64,000 nt of DNA from Porphyromonadaceae bacterium (GTDB lineage: Bacteria > Bacteroidota > Bacteroidia > Bacteroidales > Dysgonomonadaceae), in the NCBI GenBank assembly GCA_021372865.1, contig JAJFTO010000001.1, positions 61,861-125,860 of the forward strand, written 5' to 3'. Shown in pieces: positions 19,445 through 27,574 of this stretch. Both the position numbers and the translations under genes were made by a program. Position 1 is the first letter of the stretch, and the number at the start of each line of letters is the position of its first letter. The notes beneath the pieces are model-generated. The model was not told where the DNA came from and did not search any database. It saw only the letters and a program-made list of their open reading frames with translations.

Positions 19445-20353
19445 TCAGAGAGAACTACGAATGGCTTCCCCCGCCGTAGGGTATAAAAACTGATAACCTG
19501 CATCGATGATTTTTTGCGGTGAGATACGACTCCCCTCCAGTACCATTCCGGCCGCCTCACCCATAAAAAGGCGCAACATGAAAGCAGGAATTTTTGGAAT
19601 GAAGAAAGGACGTTTCATCTCTTTTGCGCCTGTCTTCATGAAGCGGGCATTTGTGATCGATTCCGGAGAGACGGCATTAAAGATTCCTTGCATCCCCTCC
19701 TCTTCCACCGCTTTCAGGTAAATCATGCAAAGATCATCCAGCTGTATCCAGGGCATATATTGTCTGCCGCTACCCAGGGGTGCTCCCAGACCAAAGCGGG
19801 TGGGCAGCATCATCTTTTTAAAACCTTCGCTCTTGTCTGATACAACAAACGCGGTTCGCAACACCACGGTACGCAGACCCAGCTCTTCCTGAAAGCTTGA
19901 TGCCACAGCCTCCCACTTCTTGCAGGTCCGGCTCAGGAAATCATTTTTAGCAGGTTGATCCTCCTCGGTGTAAATCTTGTCACTGGTGTGCATTCCGTAA
20001 TATCCCACTGCCGAGGCCGAGATAAAAGCTTCGGGCTTTTTGGGCATCGATTTTATCGTTTCCAGTAAGAGTTTACTTGTCTGCACGCGACTCTCCACAA
20101 TTTCCTGCTTTTTTCGCCGGGTCCATATTTCATCACCCAGGTTAGATCCTGCCAGATGAATGATGACATCGGCCTGCTCCAGTGCTTCCTTGTCGATTTC
20201 ATTTTTCAGATAATTCCACCGATAACGGGGAATTCCTCCATTCACATGTCGTTCCCGGCTCAACCAAATCACATGGTATCCTTTCTCCCTGAGTATTTCC
20301 GAGAGCCTTCGCCCAATCATTCCCGAGCCTCCAGTCACCAAGATCGTCTTCAT
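19445..20353 (-). CDS. TIGR01777-family NAD-dependent epimerase/dehydratase (YfcH/SulA-like)
   Basis: A 302-aa extended short-chain dehydrogenase-like protein. The Rossmann motif GGSGMIGRRL is right at the start, followed by ADVIIHLAGSNLGD. The family region SASAVGYYGMHTSDKIYTEE contains the Tyr position, and the C-terminal DUF1731 segment has the usual VLEGSRISPQKI. Substrate unknown. I use the ATG at 20353; a GTG two codons upstream is also open. Confidence 0.88.
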   Translation of the reverse strand: MKTILVTGGSGMIGRRLSEILREKGYHVIWLSRERHVNGGIPRYRWNYLKNEIDKEALEQADVIIHLAGSNLGDEIWTRRKKQEIVESRVQTSKLLLETIKSMPKKPEAFISASAVGYYGMHTSDKIYTEEDQPAKNDFLSRTCKKWEAVASSFQEELGLRTVVLRTAFVVSDKSEGFKKMMLPTRFGLGAPLGSGRQYMPWIQLDDLCMIYLKAVEEEGMQGIFNAVSPESITNARFMKTGAKEMKRPFFIPKIPAFMLRLFMGEAAGMVLEGSRISPQKIIDAGYQFLYPTAGEAIRSSL

Positions 20354-20437
20354 TTTCACACAATTGATTTATGGCTAAACAAATAAAGACGGCGATTGTT
20401 GCCGTCTTTCGTAAAAAAAATAAGGAGTCACAGATCC

Positions 20438-21154
20438 TTATGCCAATTCCATGGGTACCTCCATCAGCAGGATTTCTGATTTTTCTGTGGCTTCAAGGGT
20501 AAAACCATCGGCCTCCCAGATACCATACCCATCGCGTGCATGAAGAATCTGATCGCCTACTTTTGCCTGTCCGCTGATTACAAAAAGATAGACGCCGTTA
20601 CCCGGCTTCTTTACCTTGTATTCTTTTTTTACCCCTGTTCCGAAGTCGGCCAGATGAAACCAGCTGTCCTGATTTATCCACATGCCGGTATCTTCTTTGT
20701 CCGGCGACACGATTTGCTGAAAATCATCCGGTTTGGCAAAGTCGGCTATGTGCATCTGCCCATAGCGGGGCGATAGTCCTTTTTCTCTCGGGAATACCCA
20801 AATTTGCAAAAACTTCACCGGACGATCGGCATTCGCGTTAAATTCACTGTGGGTCACTCCTGTACCTGCCGACATTACCTGAATGTCTCCTTTGCGGATG
20901 ATCCCGCCGTTCCCCATACTGTCGCGGTGCTCCAGATCTCCCTCCAGTGGGATTGAGATGATCTCCATGTCATTGTGTGGATGTGTACCAAATCCTTCTC
21001 CACCTTCCACAGAATCGTCGTTGATTACCCGCAATACCCCAAAGTTCATCCGGGAACGGTTGTAATAATTGGCAAAACTGAATGTATGATTGCTTTTCAG
21101 CCAGCCATGATCGGCATGTCCGCGGCTATCCGCTGCATGATAAATAGTTTTCAT
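20438..21154 (-). CDS. pirin-family protein
   Basis: A 238-aa bicupin of the pirin family (YhhW-like). The opening ADSRGHADHGWLKSNHTFSF is the family signature. The metal ligands are visible as H and H in THPHNDMEII and H and E in GTGVTHSEFN. Some pirins act as quercetin 2,3-dioxygenases; others are regulators, so function stays open. The ATG at 21154 gives the standard start; the frame is open to 21193 without support. Confidence 0.92.
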   Translation of the reverse strand: MKTIYHAADSRGHADHGWLKSNHTFSFANYYNRSRMNFGVLRVINDDSVEGGEGFGTHPHNDMEIISIPLEGDLEHRDSMGNGGIIRKGDIQVMSAGTGVTHSEFNANADRPVKFLQIWVFPREKGLSPRYGQMHIADFAKPDDFQQIVSPDKEDTGMWINQDSWFHLADFGTGVKKEYKVKKPGNGVYLFVISGQAKVGDQILHARDGYGIWEADGFTLEATEKSEILLMEVPMELA

Positions 21155-21211
21155 AACAAAATTCCTTTCATCGATTATATTTATCATAAACAACCGATGA
21201 TTTCCTTTTGT

Positions 21212-21895
21212 TCAACGTCTGCTACCGCTCGTGGCGATCATGATGTAATAGAGGAGTGTGGCGAGCGAGCTGAGTGCTGCAACCACGTAGGTATATCCTG
21301 CCCAGCGGAGGGCATCTTCGGCCTGGCTGTGGTTGCTCACATCGGTGATCCCGGCACTGCTCAGCCATCGGAGCGCCCTGTTGGTCGCATTTTTTTCCAC
21401 CGGAAGCGTGATAAAGCTGAAAAGGGTTGTGAGTGCAAACATCGCTATCCCAAACCAGAGCAACATCGGGAAGGTCTGAATCATGATGATTCCCAGAAGC
21501 AGTACCCACATCACCCATTTAGAGGTGGAAGAAATGACGGGAACCAAGGCAGACCGCATTTTTAGCGGTGCGTATCCTTTTGCATGCTGGAGCGCATGGC
21601 CCGTTTCGTGGGCGGCGACGGCTGCAGCAGCCACACTATAACTTCCATACACCGGTTCGCTCAGATTGATGGTTTTGTTAAGGGGGTTGTAGTGATCAGT
21701 AAGCCGGCCCCTGACCGAGATTACCTGCACGTCGTATATCCCGTTATCGTGCAACATCTTTTCCGCTACATCCCTGCCGGTCATTCCATTACGCAGGGGG
21801 ATTTTTGAATAATTCTTAAATCTATTCTGGAGTCTCGCCTGCACTGCCCATCCGGCCACGGCGATCCCGATAAATATAATCCAAATGATTGCCAT
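21212..21895 (-). CDS. membrane zinc metallopeptidase (YugP-like)
   Basis: A 227-aa protein of the neutral zinc metallopeptidase family 2 (YugP type). It has an N-terminal membrane helix, the catalytic motif AAHETGHALQH, and two or more C-terminal membrane helices. The following Ala/Ser-rich segment with conserved NRALRWL fits the family. Its natural substrate is not known. It is 57 bases upstream of the pirin gene on the same strand. Confidence 0.88.
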   Translation of the reverse strand: MAIIWIIFIGIAVAGWAVQARLQNRFKNYSKIPLRNGMTGRDVAEKMLHDNGIYDVQVISVRGRLTDHYNPLNKTINLSEPVYGSYSVAAAAVAAHETGHALQHAKGYAPLKMRSALVPVISSTSKWVMWVLLLGIIMIQTFPMLLWFGIAMFALTTLFSFITLPVEKNATNRALRWLSSAGITDVSNHSQAEDALRWAGYTYVVAALSSLATLLYYIMIATSGSRR

Positions 21896-21988
21896 AAATT
21901 TACGTTGTATATCTATTTAACATATTCTCCGTTTCAAAAGTTCACTGTTCCATAATGTGAATGCTTTTCAACGTATGTCACCTCCGCT

Positions 21989-23248
21989 CTAGCGGATAAT
22001 TGTTTGCGCCCTGTCCGGCCCGAGGGAAACAATGGCAATGGGTACACCCAGTTCCTCCTCGAGAAAAGTGAGGTAATTGTTGAACTCTTCCGGGAATTCG
22101 TCCTCTGACTGCATGGCTGACATGTCGGTTTTCCAGCCGGGCAACTCTATATACTCCGGCTCAATCCCTTCCGAGATATCGAAAGGCAGGTCCTCGGTCG
22201 TTTCTCCGTGGTTGTTGTATGCCACACAGGCCTTGATGGTGTCGAAATTATCCAGCACGTCGCTCTTCATCATCACCAGCTTGGTCACCCCGTTTAACAT
22301 GATGGTATAGCGCAGTGCAACCAGGTCAATCCAGCCGCAACGGCGTGGCCTGCCTGTGACCGAACCATACTCTCTTCCCTGATCCCGCAGCTGCTGTCCA
22401 TCGTCATCGAACAATTCTGTAGGGAAGGGGCCGCTGCCTACACGGGTACAGTAGGCCTTAAAAATGCCGTAAACCTCTCCGATCATCCTTGGTGCAATAC
22501 CCAGGCCGGTGCAGGCACCCGCACAAATGGTATTGGAGGATGTAACAAAAGGATACGATCCGAAATCGATGTCGAGCATCGATCCCTGGGCTCCTTCAGC
22601 CAAAACCCTTCCACCTGCGGCAAGATGCTTGTTGATAAAATGCTCGCTATCGATTATTTGGAAAGTTTTTAATTTTTCCACACCTTCAAACCATTGTTTT
22701 TCCAGATCAGGAAGTACTCCTTCCCAGTCTGAGGGACTCAGTTTTTCCTTGTGGCGTGCTACGGCATTCCGGTATTTCTCTTCAAAGTTGTGAAACAGAT
22801 CCCCTACCCGGAGTCCATGGCGGCTTATCTTGTCGGTATAGGCGGGTCCTATTCCTCTTCCGGTAGTACCTATCTTTGCGTCGCCCATTGCCTTCTCCGA
22901 GGCAGCATCCAGCAAACGGTGCGTAGGCAGAATGAGGTGAGCCTTTTTGGAGATGTAGAGTCTGTCGGTGAGTATGTGTCCGGTGGCTTCCAGTGCTTCC
23001 ACCTCCTGTTTGAATAGGGCGGGATCAATTACTACACCGTTGCCGATGATATTGATTTTTCCTTCCTGAAATATTCCGGACGGTATCGATTTCAGAATAT
23101 ATTTTTCGCCTTCAAACTCAAGGGTATGTCCGGCATTGGGTCCCCCCTGAAAACGTGCTACGATTTCATAATCGGGTGTGAGCACATCCACCACTTTTCC
23201 TTTTCCCTCGTCGCCCCACTGGAGGCCCAGGATTACATCAACTTTCAT
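21989..23248 (-). CDS. purA: adenylosuccinate synthetase
   Basis: Joins IMP and aspartate using GTP, the first committed step to AMP. The 419-aa protein is full length, with the GTP-loop GLQWGDEGKGK near the start, NAGHT (QGGPNAGHTL), IGTTGRGIGPAY, the SNTICAGACTG segment and VTGRPRRCGWID. It begins 6 bases after the end of the fur-type gene, so they are one operon. Confidence 0.97.
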   Translation of the reverse strand: MKVDVILGLQWGDEGKGKVVDVLTPDYEIVARFQGGPNAGHTLEFEGEKYILKSIPSGIFQEGKINIIGNGVVIDPALFKQEVEALEATGHILTDRLYISKKAHLILPTHRLLDAASEKAMGDAKIGTTGRGIGPAYTDKISRHGLRVGDLFHNFEEKYRNAVARHKEKLSPSDWEGVLPDLEKQWFEGVEKLKTFQIIDSEHFINKHLAAGGRVLAEGAQGSMLDIDFGSYPFVTSSNTICAGACTGLGIAPRMIGEVYGIFKAYCTRVGSGPFPTELFDDDGQQLRDQGREYGSVTGRPRRCGWIDLVALRYTIMLNGVTKLVMMKSDVLDNFDTIKACVAYNNHGETTEDLPFDISEGIEPEYIELPGWKTDMSAMQSEDEFPEEFNNYLTFLEEELGVPIAIVSLGPDRAQTIIR

Positions 23249-23254
23249 ATTTAC

Positions 23255-23761
23255 CTATTTGTTATCTGTTTTATCATTTTTACTTCGGGTCAATTTTCTC
23301 AATGCCACTTTTTTGGCGTGACTGCATTTACTACAGGTTCCGTAGATGTACATACTGTAATAATTGACCGTAAATTTTTTGATTTTTTTCAATTGCGCCT
23401 GTGAGAGTAAATCGCTGTTTTTAGTCTCCCACACTTCTCCGCACGTGGTACAAATCATATGATCGTGGTTTTCGTTCCCGTAGACTCTCTCATATTTCGA
23501 TACGTTACCACCAAACTGATGTTTTACCACCAGACCACAATCCAATAGCAGTTCTATGGTATTGTAGAGGGTGGCTCTGCTTACCCGGAAGTTCACATCG
23601 ATCATCGATTTATAGAGCGCATCCATATCAAAGTGTCCCTTTGTGGTATAGATATGATCAAGTATCGCAAAACGTTCCGGGGTTTTCCGGTGTTTGTGCT
23701 GTGTGAGATATTCCATAAATTCATCCCGCACCTGTTTTCTTAGCTTTTGACTGCCGTCCAT
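23255..23761 (-). CDS. Fur-family transcriptional regulator
   Basis: A 168-aa metal-dependent repressor of the Fur/PerR/Zur group. The winged helix is at about residues 20-85 (HRKTPERFAILDHIY, then FRVSRATLYNTIELL). The dimerisation domain carries HDHMICTTCG and the second zinc pair CSKCSH. Whether it senses iron, peroxide or zinc cannot be decided here. It is the first gene of a tight operon with purA. The -7 box lies only 6 bases from its start codon (see the promoter entry). Confidence 0.9.
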   Translation of the reverse strand: MDGSQKLRKQVRDEFMEYLTQHKHRKTPERFAILDHIYTTKGHFDMDALYKSMIDVNFRVSRATLYNTIELLLDCGLVVKHQFGGNVSKYERVYGNENHDHMICTTCGEVWETKNSDLLSQAQLKKIKKFTVNYYSMYIYGTCSKCSHAKKVALRKLTRSKNDKTDNK

Positions 23762-23766
23762 TTTTA

Positions 23767-23774
23767 CAAAATTA
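23767..23774 (-). promoter_or_regulatory. -7 box of fur-purA, next to the start codon
   Basis: Minus-strand TAATTTTG matches TAnnTTTG and ends 5 bases before the ATG at 23761. If used, the transcript would be leaderless or nearly so. No clear -33 TTTG is present at 19-21 bp. Confidence 0.35.
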
Positions 23775-23859
23775 TTCCAATTTTTCGATTAATCCTAACA
23801 ATCCGGGGTTGTTTTTATATTTGACATTTTACCAAATTAACATACTGATAAAGAAATTA

Positions 23860-25311
23860 TTACTTCACTGTTTTGGAGTGATAAAAGAAGGCGGGAGTAC
23901 TCGCCTCACTTTCATTGTGAAAGGAATCGGAAACGGTTACATAATAATAAAATGCTTTGTCATTGTCCGGGACAACAAAATTCATCAGGGGTTGTTTCAA
24001 TCCCACAGCCAGGATATTTTCAGCTTTATCGGTGCTTAGTTCTTCGGTGTCACTCCGGTACACATTAAAGGTAACCCTGTTGTCGTGATTATGCACCTCC
24101 CACCTCAGCTGAAATAAACCATTTGACATTTTCTCGGCCCGCAGACCGTAGGGTTTCTCCGGTACCGAGTCAGAGAGCCAAACCATTGCAGGTAGTTTTG
24201 CCGGATACTTGTAATAGGTTTTCAATGCCTGAAGGATCCCCTTGGTATTTGACAATACATTTTCGACGCGAAAATAGGCCTGCCCTTCTGTATTTTTACT
24301 GCGGGTATAATCCACCTGATTCAGAATATCCTGTTGAGACCATCCCAGTTCAATCATCTGATATGCTCCCAGTCCGGGAACCACTATTCGGCCGTTTCCA
24401 TAATTCAACCAATCATCCACATAGGGATAGAAAAGCTGCTCCTTGTAATACATCATCGGATAAATGGCATCGTGTATTCCGGTTTTCATCCATTTACCGG
24501 CATCCTGGTAGACTGTCTCAAAAGCAGTCCAGCCATGCCCGGTCCCTCCCAGGGAACGATATCTTCCCAAGGGTGAACTGCTGACCTGTACCCACGGCTT
24601 TAATTTCTTTACTTCCTCGTAGGTCTTTTTTACAAAACGGGTAATGTTGTCTCTCCGCCAGTCGGCACGGTTTTTTTCTTTGCCATAAAGCCGGTACATC
24701 CCATCGTCGGGAAACTGTCCCCTGTTGTCCGGGTAACGGATATAATCGAAGTGGATGCCGTCCACATCATAATTGGCAACAACTTCCTTCACAATGGATA
24801 GCAGATAATCATCCGTTCTCGGATTGCCGGGATCCAGGAACCATTCTCCTTTAAATTTTTTGGTGATGGAAGGATTCTTTTTTGTGACCGACGACATACC
24901 GAGGCTTTTTACTTGTCTGTCACTACCCAAAGGGTAGGTAACAATCCAGGCATGACATTCCAGTCCCCGTTTATGACACTCTTCAACAGCCACTGCCAGC
25001 GGATCGAATTTGGCAGTTCCGTTACCCTGTTTCACCAGCGACGACATGGGTTCAATTCTGGAATTATAAAAAACCTCACCACGAGCCCTCACCTGAAACA
25101 TCACGGTATTAAAATTGTTTTTTTTCAGATTATCCAGAATGGAAATCAATTCTCTTTTTTGTATATCAGGACTGATTCTGTTTCGAGGCCAGTCCAGGCC
25201 ATAGTTCGTAGTCAACCACACAGCCCTCACTTCTGTCGCCGGTAGACCGGATGAAAAAATTCCGGGCGTAAAGCACAACAAAAAGATGAGCAAAACAATT
25301 ATTTTGTTCAT
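23860..25311 (-). CDS. glycoside hydrolase-like GHL10 (DUF187/UPF0748) exported protein
   Basis: A 483-aa secreted protein with an N-terminal signal peptide (hydrophobic residues about 3-20). Then comes a TIM-barrel of the GHL10 family: EVRAVWLTTNYGLDWP at the start, NTVMFQVRARG, and the core YDVDGIHFDYIRYP, which carries the acidic residues. A fibronectin-like C-terminal tail follows (about residues 395-480). Relatives act on cell-wall or surface glycans; the substrate here is unknown. Confidence 0.88.
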   Translation of the reverse strand: MNKIIVLLIFLLCFTPGIFSSGLPATEVRAVWLTTNYGLDWPRNRISPDIQKRELISILDNLKKNNFNTVMFQVRARGEVFYNSRIEPMSSLVKQGNGTAKFDPLAVAVEECHKRGLECHAWIVTYPLGSDRQVKSLGMSSVTKKNPSITKKFKGEWFLDPGNPRTDDYLLSIVKEVVANYDVDGIHFDYIRYPDNRGQFPDDGMYRLYGKEKNRADWRRDNITRFVKKTYEEVKKLKPWVQVSSSPLGRYRSLGGTGHGWTAFETVYQDAGKWMKTGIHDAIYPMMYYKEQLFYPYVDDWLNYGNGRIVVPGLGAYQMIELGWSQQDILNQVDYTRSKNTEGQAYFRVENVLSNTKGILQALKTYYKYPAKLPAMVWLSDSVPEKPYGLRAEKMSNGLFQLRWEVHNHDNRVTFNVYRSDTEELSTDKAENILAVGLKQPLMNFVVPDNDKAFYYYVTVSDSFHNESEASTPAFFYHSKTVK

Positions 25312-25341
25312 TAATTATATCCGTTCTAATCTTTTTGAATG

Positions 25342-25349
25342 CAAATATA
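25342..25349 (-). promoter_or_regulatory. -7 box of the GHL10 hydrolase gene
   Basis: Minus-strand TATATTTG matches TAnnTTTG, 31 bases upstream of the start codon at 25311. No TTTG is seen at the usual -33 distance. Confidence 0.5.
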
Positions 25350-25481
25350 GCCAAAACAATCGGGTTCTCATCACCCGAAAAGAGGTTTTTATGGCAACAT
25401 GAATGGAGAAAAAATTCAATCATCACAAAAAAACAAAACGTCCTTCCACCAACACGTAGAAGAACGTTTTTAAGTTAATGA

Positions 25482-25553
<72 letters not shown>

Positions 25554-25628
25554 AATAATTTCCCTATTTCATGCCACAGTTTGATTCTTCGCTTCACCTT
25601 GCCAAGGTCGTTTACATTTCCTTTTTGG

Positions 25629-25664
25629 GGCAAGGTCGTGCTCTACCAACTGAGCTACTTCCGC
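25629..25664 (-). pseudogene. tRNA-Gly 5'-half remnant (36 nt)
   Basis: These 36 bases are identical to the first 36 nt of the intact tRNA-Gly, from the acceptor 5' strand to the anticodon GCC; then homology stops. The five bases upstream of it are also shared with the intact gene. In the gap towards the intact gene, 25596-25610 carries the 15-nt anticodon arm in the inverted orientation. Confidence 0.85.
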
Positions 25665-25676
25665 AATAAAAAGAGC

Positions 25677-25687
25677 GCTACTTCCGC
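25677..25687 (-). pseudogene. second tRNA-Gly 5' remnant (11 nt)
   Basis: The minus strand repeats the first 11 nt of the tRNA (GCGGAAGTAGC), then turns into GCTC plus a run of five T. It is the outermost trace of the decayed tRNA array, between the promoter and the 36-nt fragment. Confidence 0.55.
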
Positions 25688-25709
25688 ATTAAACCCGGAT
25701 TTGCGGCTA

Positions 25710-25741
25710 CAAAGATAGCACTTTGTTTTCTAAATTTCAAA
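25710..25741 (-). promoter_or_regulatory. promoter of the tRNA-Gly array
   Basis: Minus-strand TTTG (25741-25738), a 20-bp spacer and TATCTTTG (25717-25710) form a full Bacteroidetes promoter. It points at the tRNA fragments and the intact tRNA-Gly. The predicted transcript start is near 25703. Confidence 0.75.
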
Positions 25742-25750
25742 GAAAATAAA

Positions 25751-26227
25751 TTAAAAGTTGAGCAAAGAGACAATCTTTTCAAGAAAACGGGCGTCGGTTT
25801 CATCAAAACATTCCAACATGTCACTATCCACATCCAGAACGGCCTTCACTACCCCATCACGCAGCAGGGGCACTACGATCTCCGACTTTGACTGGGAGCT
25901 GCAGGCAATATGTCCCGGAAAGTCGTCCACATTGGGGACGATCACTGTTTTCATTTTTTCCCAGGATGTTCCGCAGACCCCTTTGCCATAAGCTATCCGT
26001 GTGCAAGCCACTGGTCCCTGAAAGGGACCAAGTACAAGCTGGTCGTCCGCAACGCGGTAAAATCCGATCCAGAAAAAATTAAAAACCTCTTTCAACGCAG
26101 CAGCCACATTGGCCATATTGGCAATGGAGTCGGGCTCATCTTCCGTCAATGCTTGCAATTGCGATATCAGTGCCTCATATTTCTCAGCTTTGGAAGCCTC
26201 CTTCGGAATATATAAATCTTCAGCCAT
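25751..26227 (-). CDS. free methionine-(R)-sulfoxide reductase (GAF type)
   Basis: A 158-aa GAF-domain enzyme of the fRMsr family, reducing free Met-R-sulfoxide in the cytoplasm with thioredoxin as donor. The three family cysteines are present: C75 in GPVACTRI, C85 in GKGVCGTSW and C109 in HIACSSQSKSEIVVP. The FFWIGFYRV segment also fits. Presence of all cysteines argues for an active enzyme and not a plain GAF sensor. It begins 69 bases after the OmpA gene, with a terminator in between. Confidence 0.92.
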   Translation of the reverse strand: MAEDLYIPKEASKAEKYEALISQLQALTEDEPDSIANMANVAAALKEVFNFFWIGFYRVADDQLVLGPFQGPVACTRIAYGKGVCGTSWEKMKTVIVPNVDDFPGHIACSSQSKSEIVVPLLRDGVVKAVLDVDSDMLECFDETDARFLEKIVSLLNF

Positions 26228-26242
26228 ATGGGATGGGGATTT

Positions 26243-26276
26243 AAAAAAATCGCGTCACCCTGGGCAACGCGATTTT
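26243..26276 (-). terminator. terminator of the OmpA-family gene
   Basis: AAATCGCGT pairs with ACGCGATTT around an 11-base loop. On the minus strand the stem is followed by a run of T, the right polarity for the gene ending at 26296. Confidence 0.85.
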
Positions 26277-26295
26277 GTCGAATAAACTATATTTT

Positions 26296-26976
26296 TTATT
26301 TGGCCTGTTCTTTGGCGTCCTGAATCATTTTTGCATTGGGAAGGATGAAAACTTCAACACGACGGTTTTCAGCTCTACCGGCAACGGTACTATTGTCTGC
26401 CACAGGCTGCGTGGAACCAAATCCAGCAGATGTCATCCGATTCCCCGAAACACCCTTCGTCATCAAATAATTGTACACCGATTCGGCCCGACGTTGTGAC
26501 AACGGATTGTTGATTGCATCACTACCGGTGCTGTCGGTATGTCCATAAATATTTACATCGGTATCAGGATTGTTCAGCAAAGAGGTGGCGAACTTGTCGA
26601 GAGAAGAACGGGAAGCTGTGTTCAGTGTGCTTGAGTTGGTGGCAAACAGAATACCCGATTCAAAAGTAACCTTAATGGCCTGGCCCTCGTTCACTTTTTC
26701 TACCTGGGCACCTTCAATCTGTTCCAGTTCGGCAGCTTGTTTATCCATTTTATTTCCAATGATGGCACCTGCCGTACCACCCAGGATGGCGCCAATTCCA
26801 GCTCCGATGGCTGCACCTTTGCCGCCACCGGCAATGGCACCCACTCCGGCGCCCAAGGCCGCTCCGGCGCCTGCACCTATTCCACCGCCCTTCACGGTTC
26901 TGCTGGCTCCACAGCCTGAAAATATCAATGATAATCCCAATAAACCAATGGTAAGTAATTTTGAAAACTGTTTCAT
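26296..26976 (-). CDS. OmpA-family lipoprotein with glycine-zipper domain
   Basis: A 226-aa outer-membrane lipoprotein. A signal ends in a lipobox (SLIFSGC, Cys22). Then a long Gly/Ala-rich stretch with repeated GxGxG units (about residues 32-75) forms a glycine-zipper, and a C-terminal OmpA peptidoglycan-binding domain follows (IYGHTDSTGSDAINNPLSQRRAESV). It likely ties the outer membrane to the wall. An ATG two codons upstream (26982) is equally possible. Confidence 0.92.
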   Translation of the reverse strand: MKQFSKLLTIGLLGLSLIFSGCGASRTVKGGGIGAGAGAALGAGVGAIAGGGKGAAIGAGIGAILGGTAGAIIGNKMDKQAAELEQIEGAQVEKVNEGQAIKVTFESGILFATNSSTLNTASRSSLDKFATSLLNNPDTDVNIYGHTDSTGSDAINNPLSQRRAESVYNYLMTKGVSGNRMTSAGFGSTQPVADNSTVAGRAENRRVEVFILPNAKMIQDAKEQAK

Positions 26977-27035
26977 ATGCATTTTTTTTTGTTTAAAATA
27001 ATAGTTCTCTATTTTCCGATACGTCTCCTACGCTT

Positions 27036-27371
27036 TCAGTCGAACAGGTTGAGTGTATCACAATATGCAAGTTCGCCAGCGACAATGGCTTCAATTTGTT
27101 CGTCGCTAAAATTTCTGATAGCGTTTTTTGCAGCATCTTTGCGTGCATTCTTGAGGACGAACTCCAGCAGTTCATCTTCATCAATTTCAATCTCGGTGTC
27201 ATCATTTTCATCCAGAAAGCCCTTTTCTTCGTAGAACTCATAAATAAGATCCACCACGTAATTGATTTCGTCATCAGAAAACTCACCCTGCATATCTTCG
27301 GGCAAATGATCCTGGATAAATTTTAAAGAATCGTCCTCGTCGTACTCAAGTACTTTATTTTCCTCGCTCAT
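27036..27371 (-). CDS. small acidic protein, conserved hypothetical
   Basis: An unrecognised 111-aa, very acidic protein (many Asp/Glu, e.g. YDEDDSLKFIQ and ENDDTEIEIDEDELLEF). No signal peptide or membrane segment is seen. The C-terminal part (FSDEQIEAIVAGELAYCD) looks helical. It is a real gene to judge from its own promoter and even codon use; I know no function. The ATG at 27371 is preferred over one two codons upstream. It is 59 bases upstream of the OmpA gene on the same strand. Confidence 0.75.
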   Translation of the reverse strand: MSEENKVLEYDEDDSLKFIQDHLPEDMQGEFSDDEINYVVDLIYEFYEEKGFLDENDDTEIEIDEDELLEFVLKNARKDAAKNAIRNFSDEQIEAIVAGELAYCDTLNLFD

Positions 27372-27416
27372 AACCATTTAATTAAGCAATAAAGAAATCT
27401 TCTATCGTTCTTAAAA

Positions 27417-27424
27417 CAAATATA
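27417..27424 (-). promoter_or_regulatory. -7 box of the small acidic protein gene
   Basis: Minus-strand TATATTTG matches TAnnTTTG, 46 bases upstream of the start codon. The region further up to the yidC terminator (27425-27514) shows no gene. Confidence 0.5.
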
Positions 27425-27514
27425 AAAAAAATATGTTCACATTTAACTTTTACATCTCTTTCTTTTTTTGTGTGGGGCGTTTCTCCACATAGCACTGCAG
27501 GCCTCACATATTAA

Positions 27515-27552
27515 ACAAACCGAGGAAATCCGAACAGATTTCCTCGGTTTGT
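27515..27552 (-). terminator. terminator of yidC
   Basis: A perfect 16-bp inverted repeat (ACAAACCGAGGAAATC and its complement) with a 6-base loop, 22 bases past the yidC stop. The T-run after it on the minus strand is short (TTTAAT), so termination relies on the very stable stem. Confidence 0.85.
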
Positions 27553-27574
27553 CCAGAAAGGATCAGTGACTTTA

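Noticed and set aside
27425..27514. Hairpin TGTGG/CCACA near a T-run
   Set aside because: The T-run is on the wrong side of the stem for either gene, so it is not a terminator.
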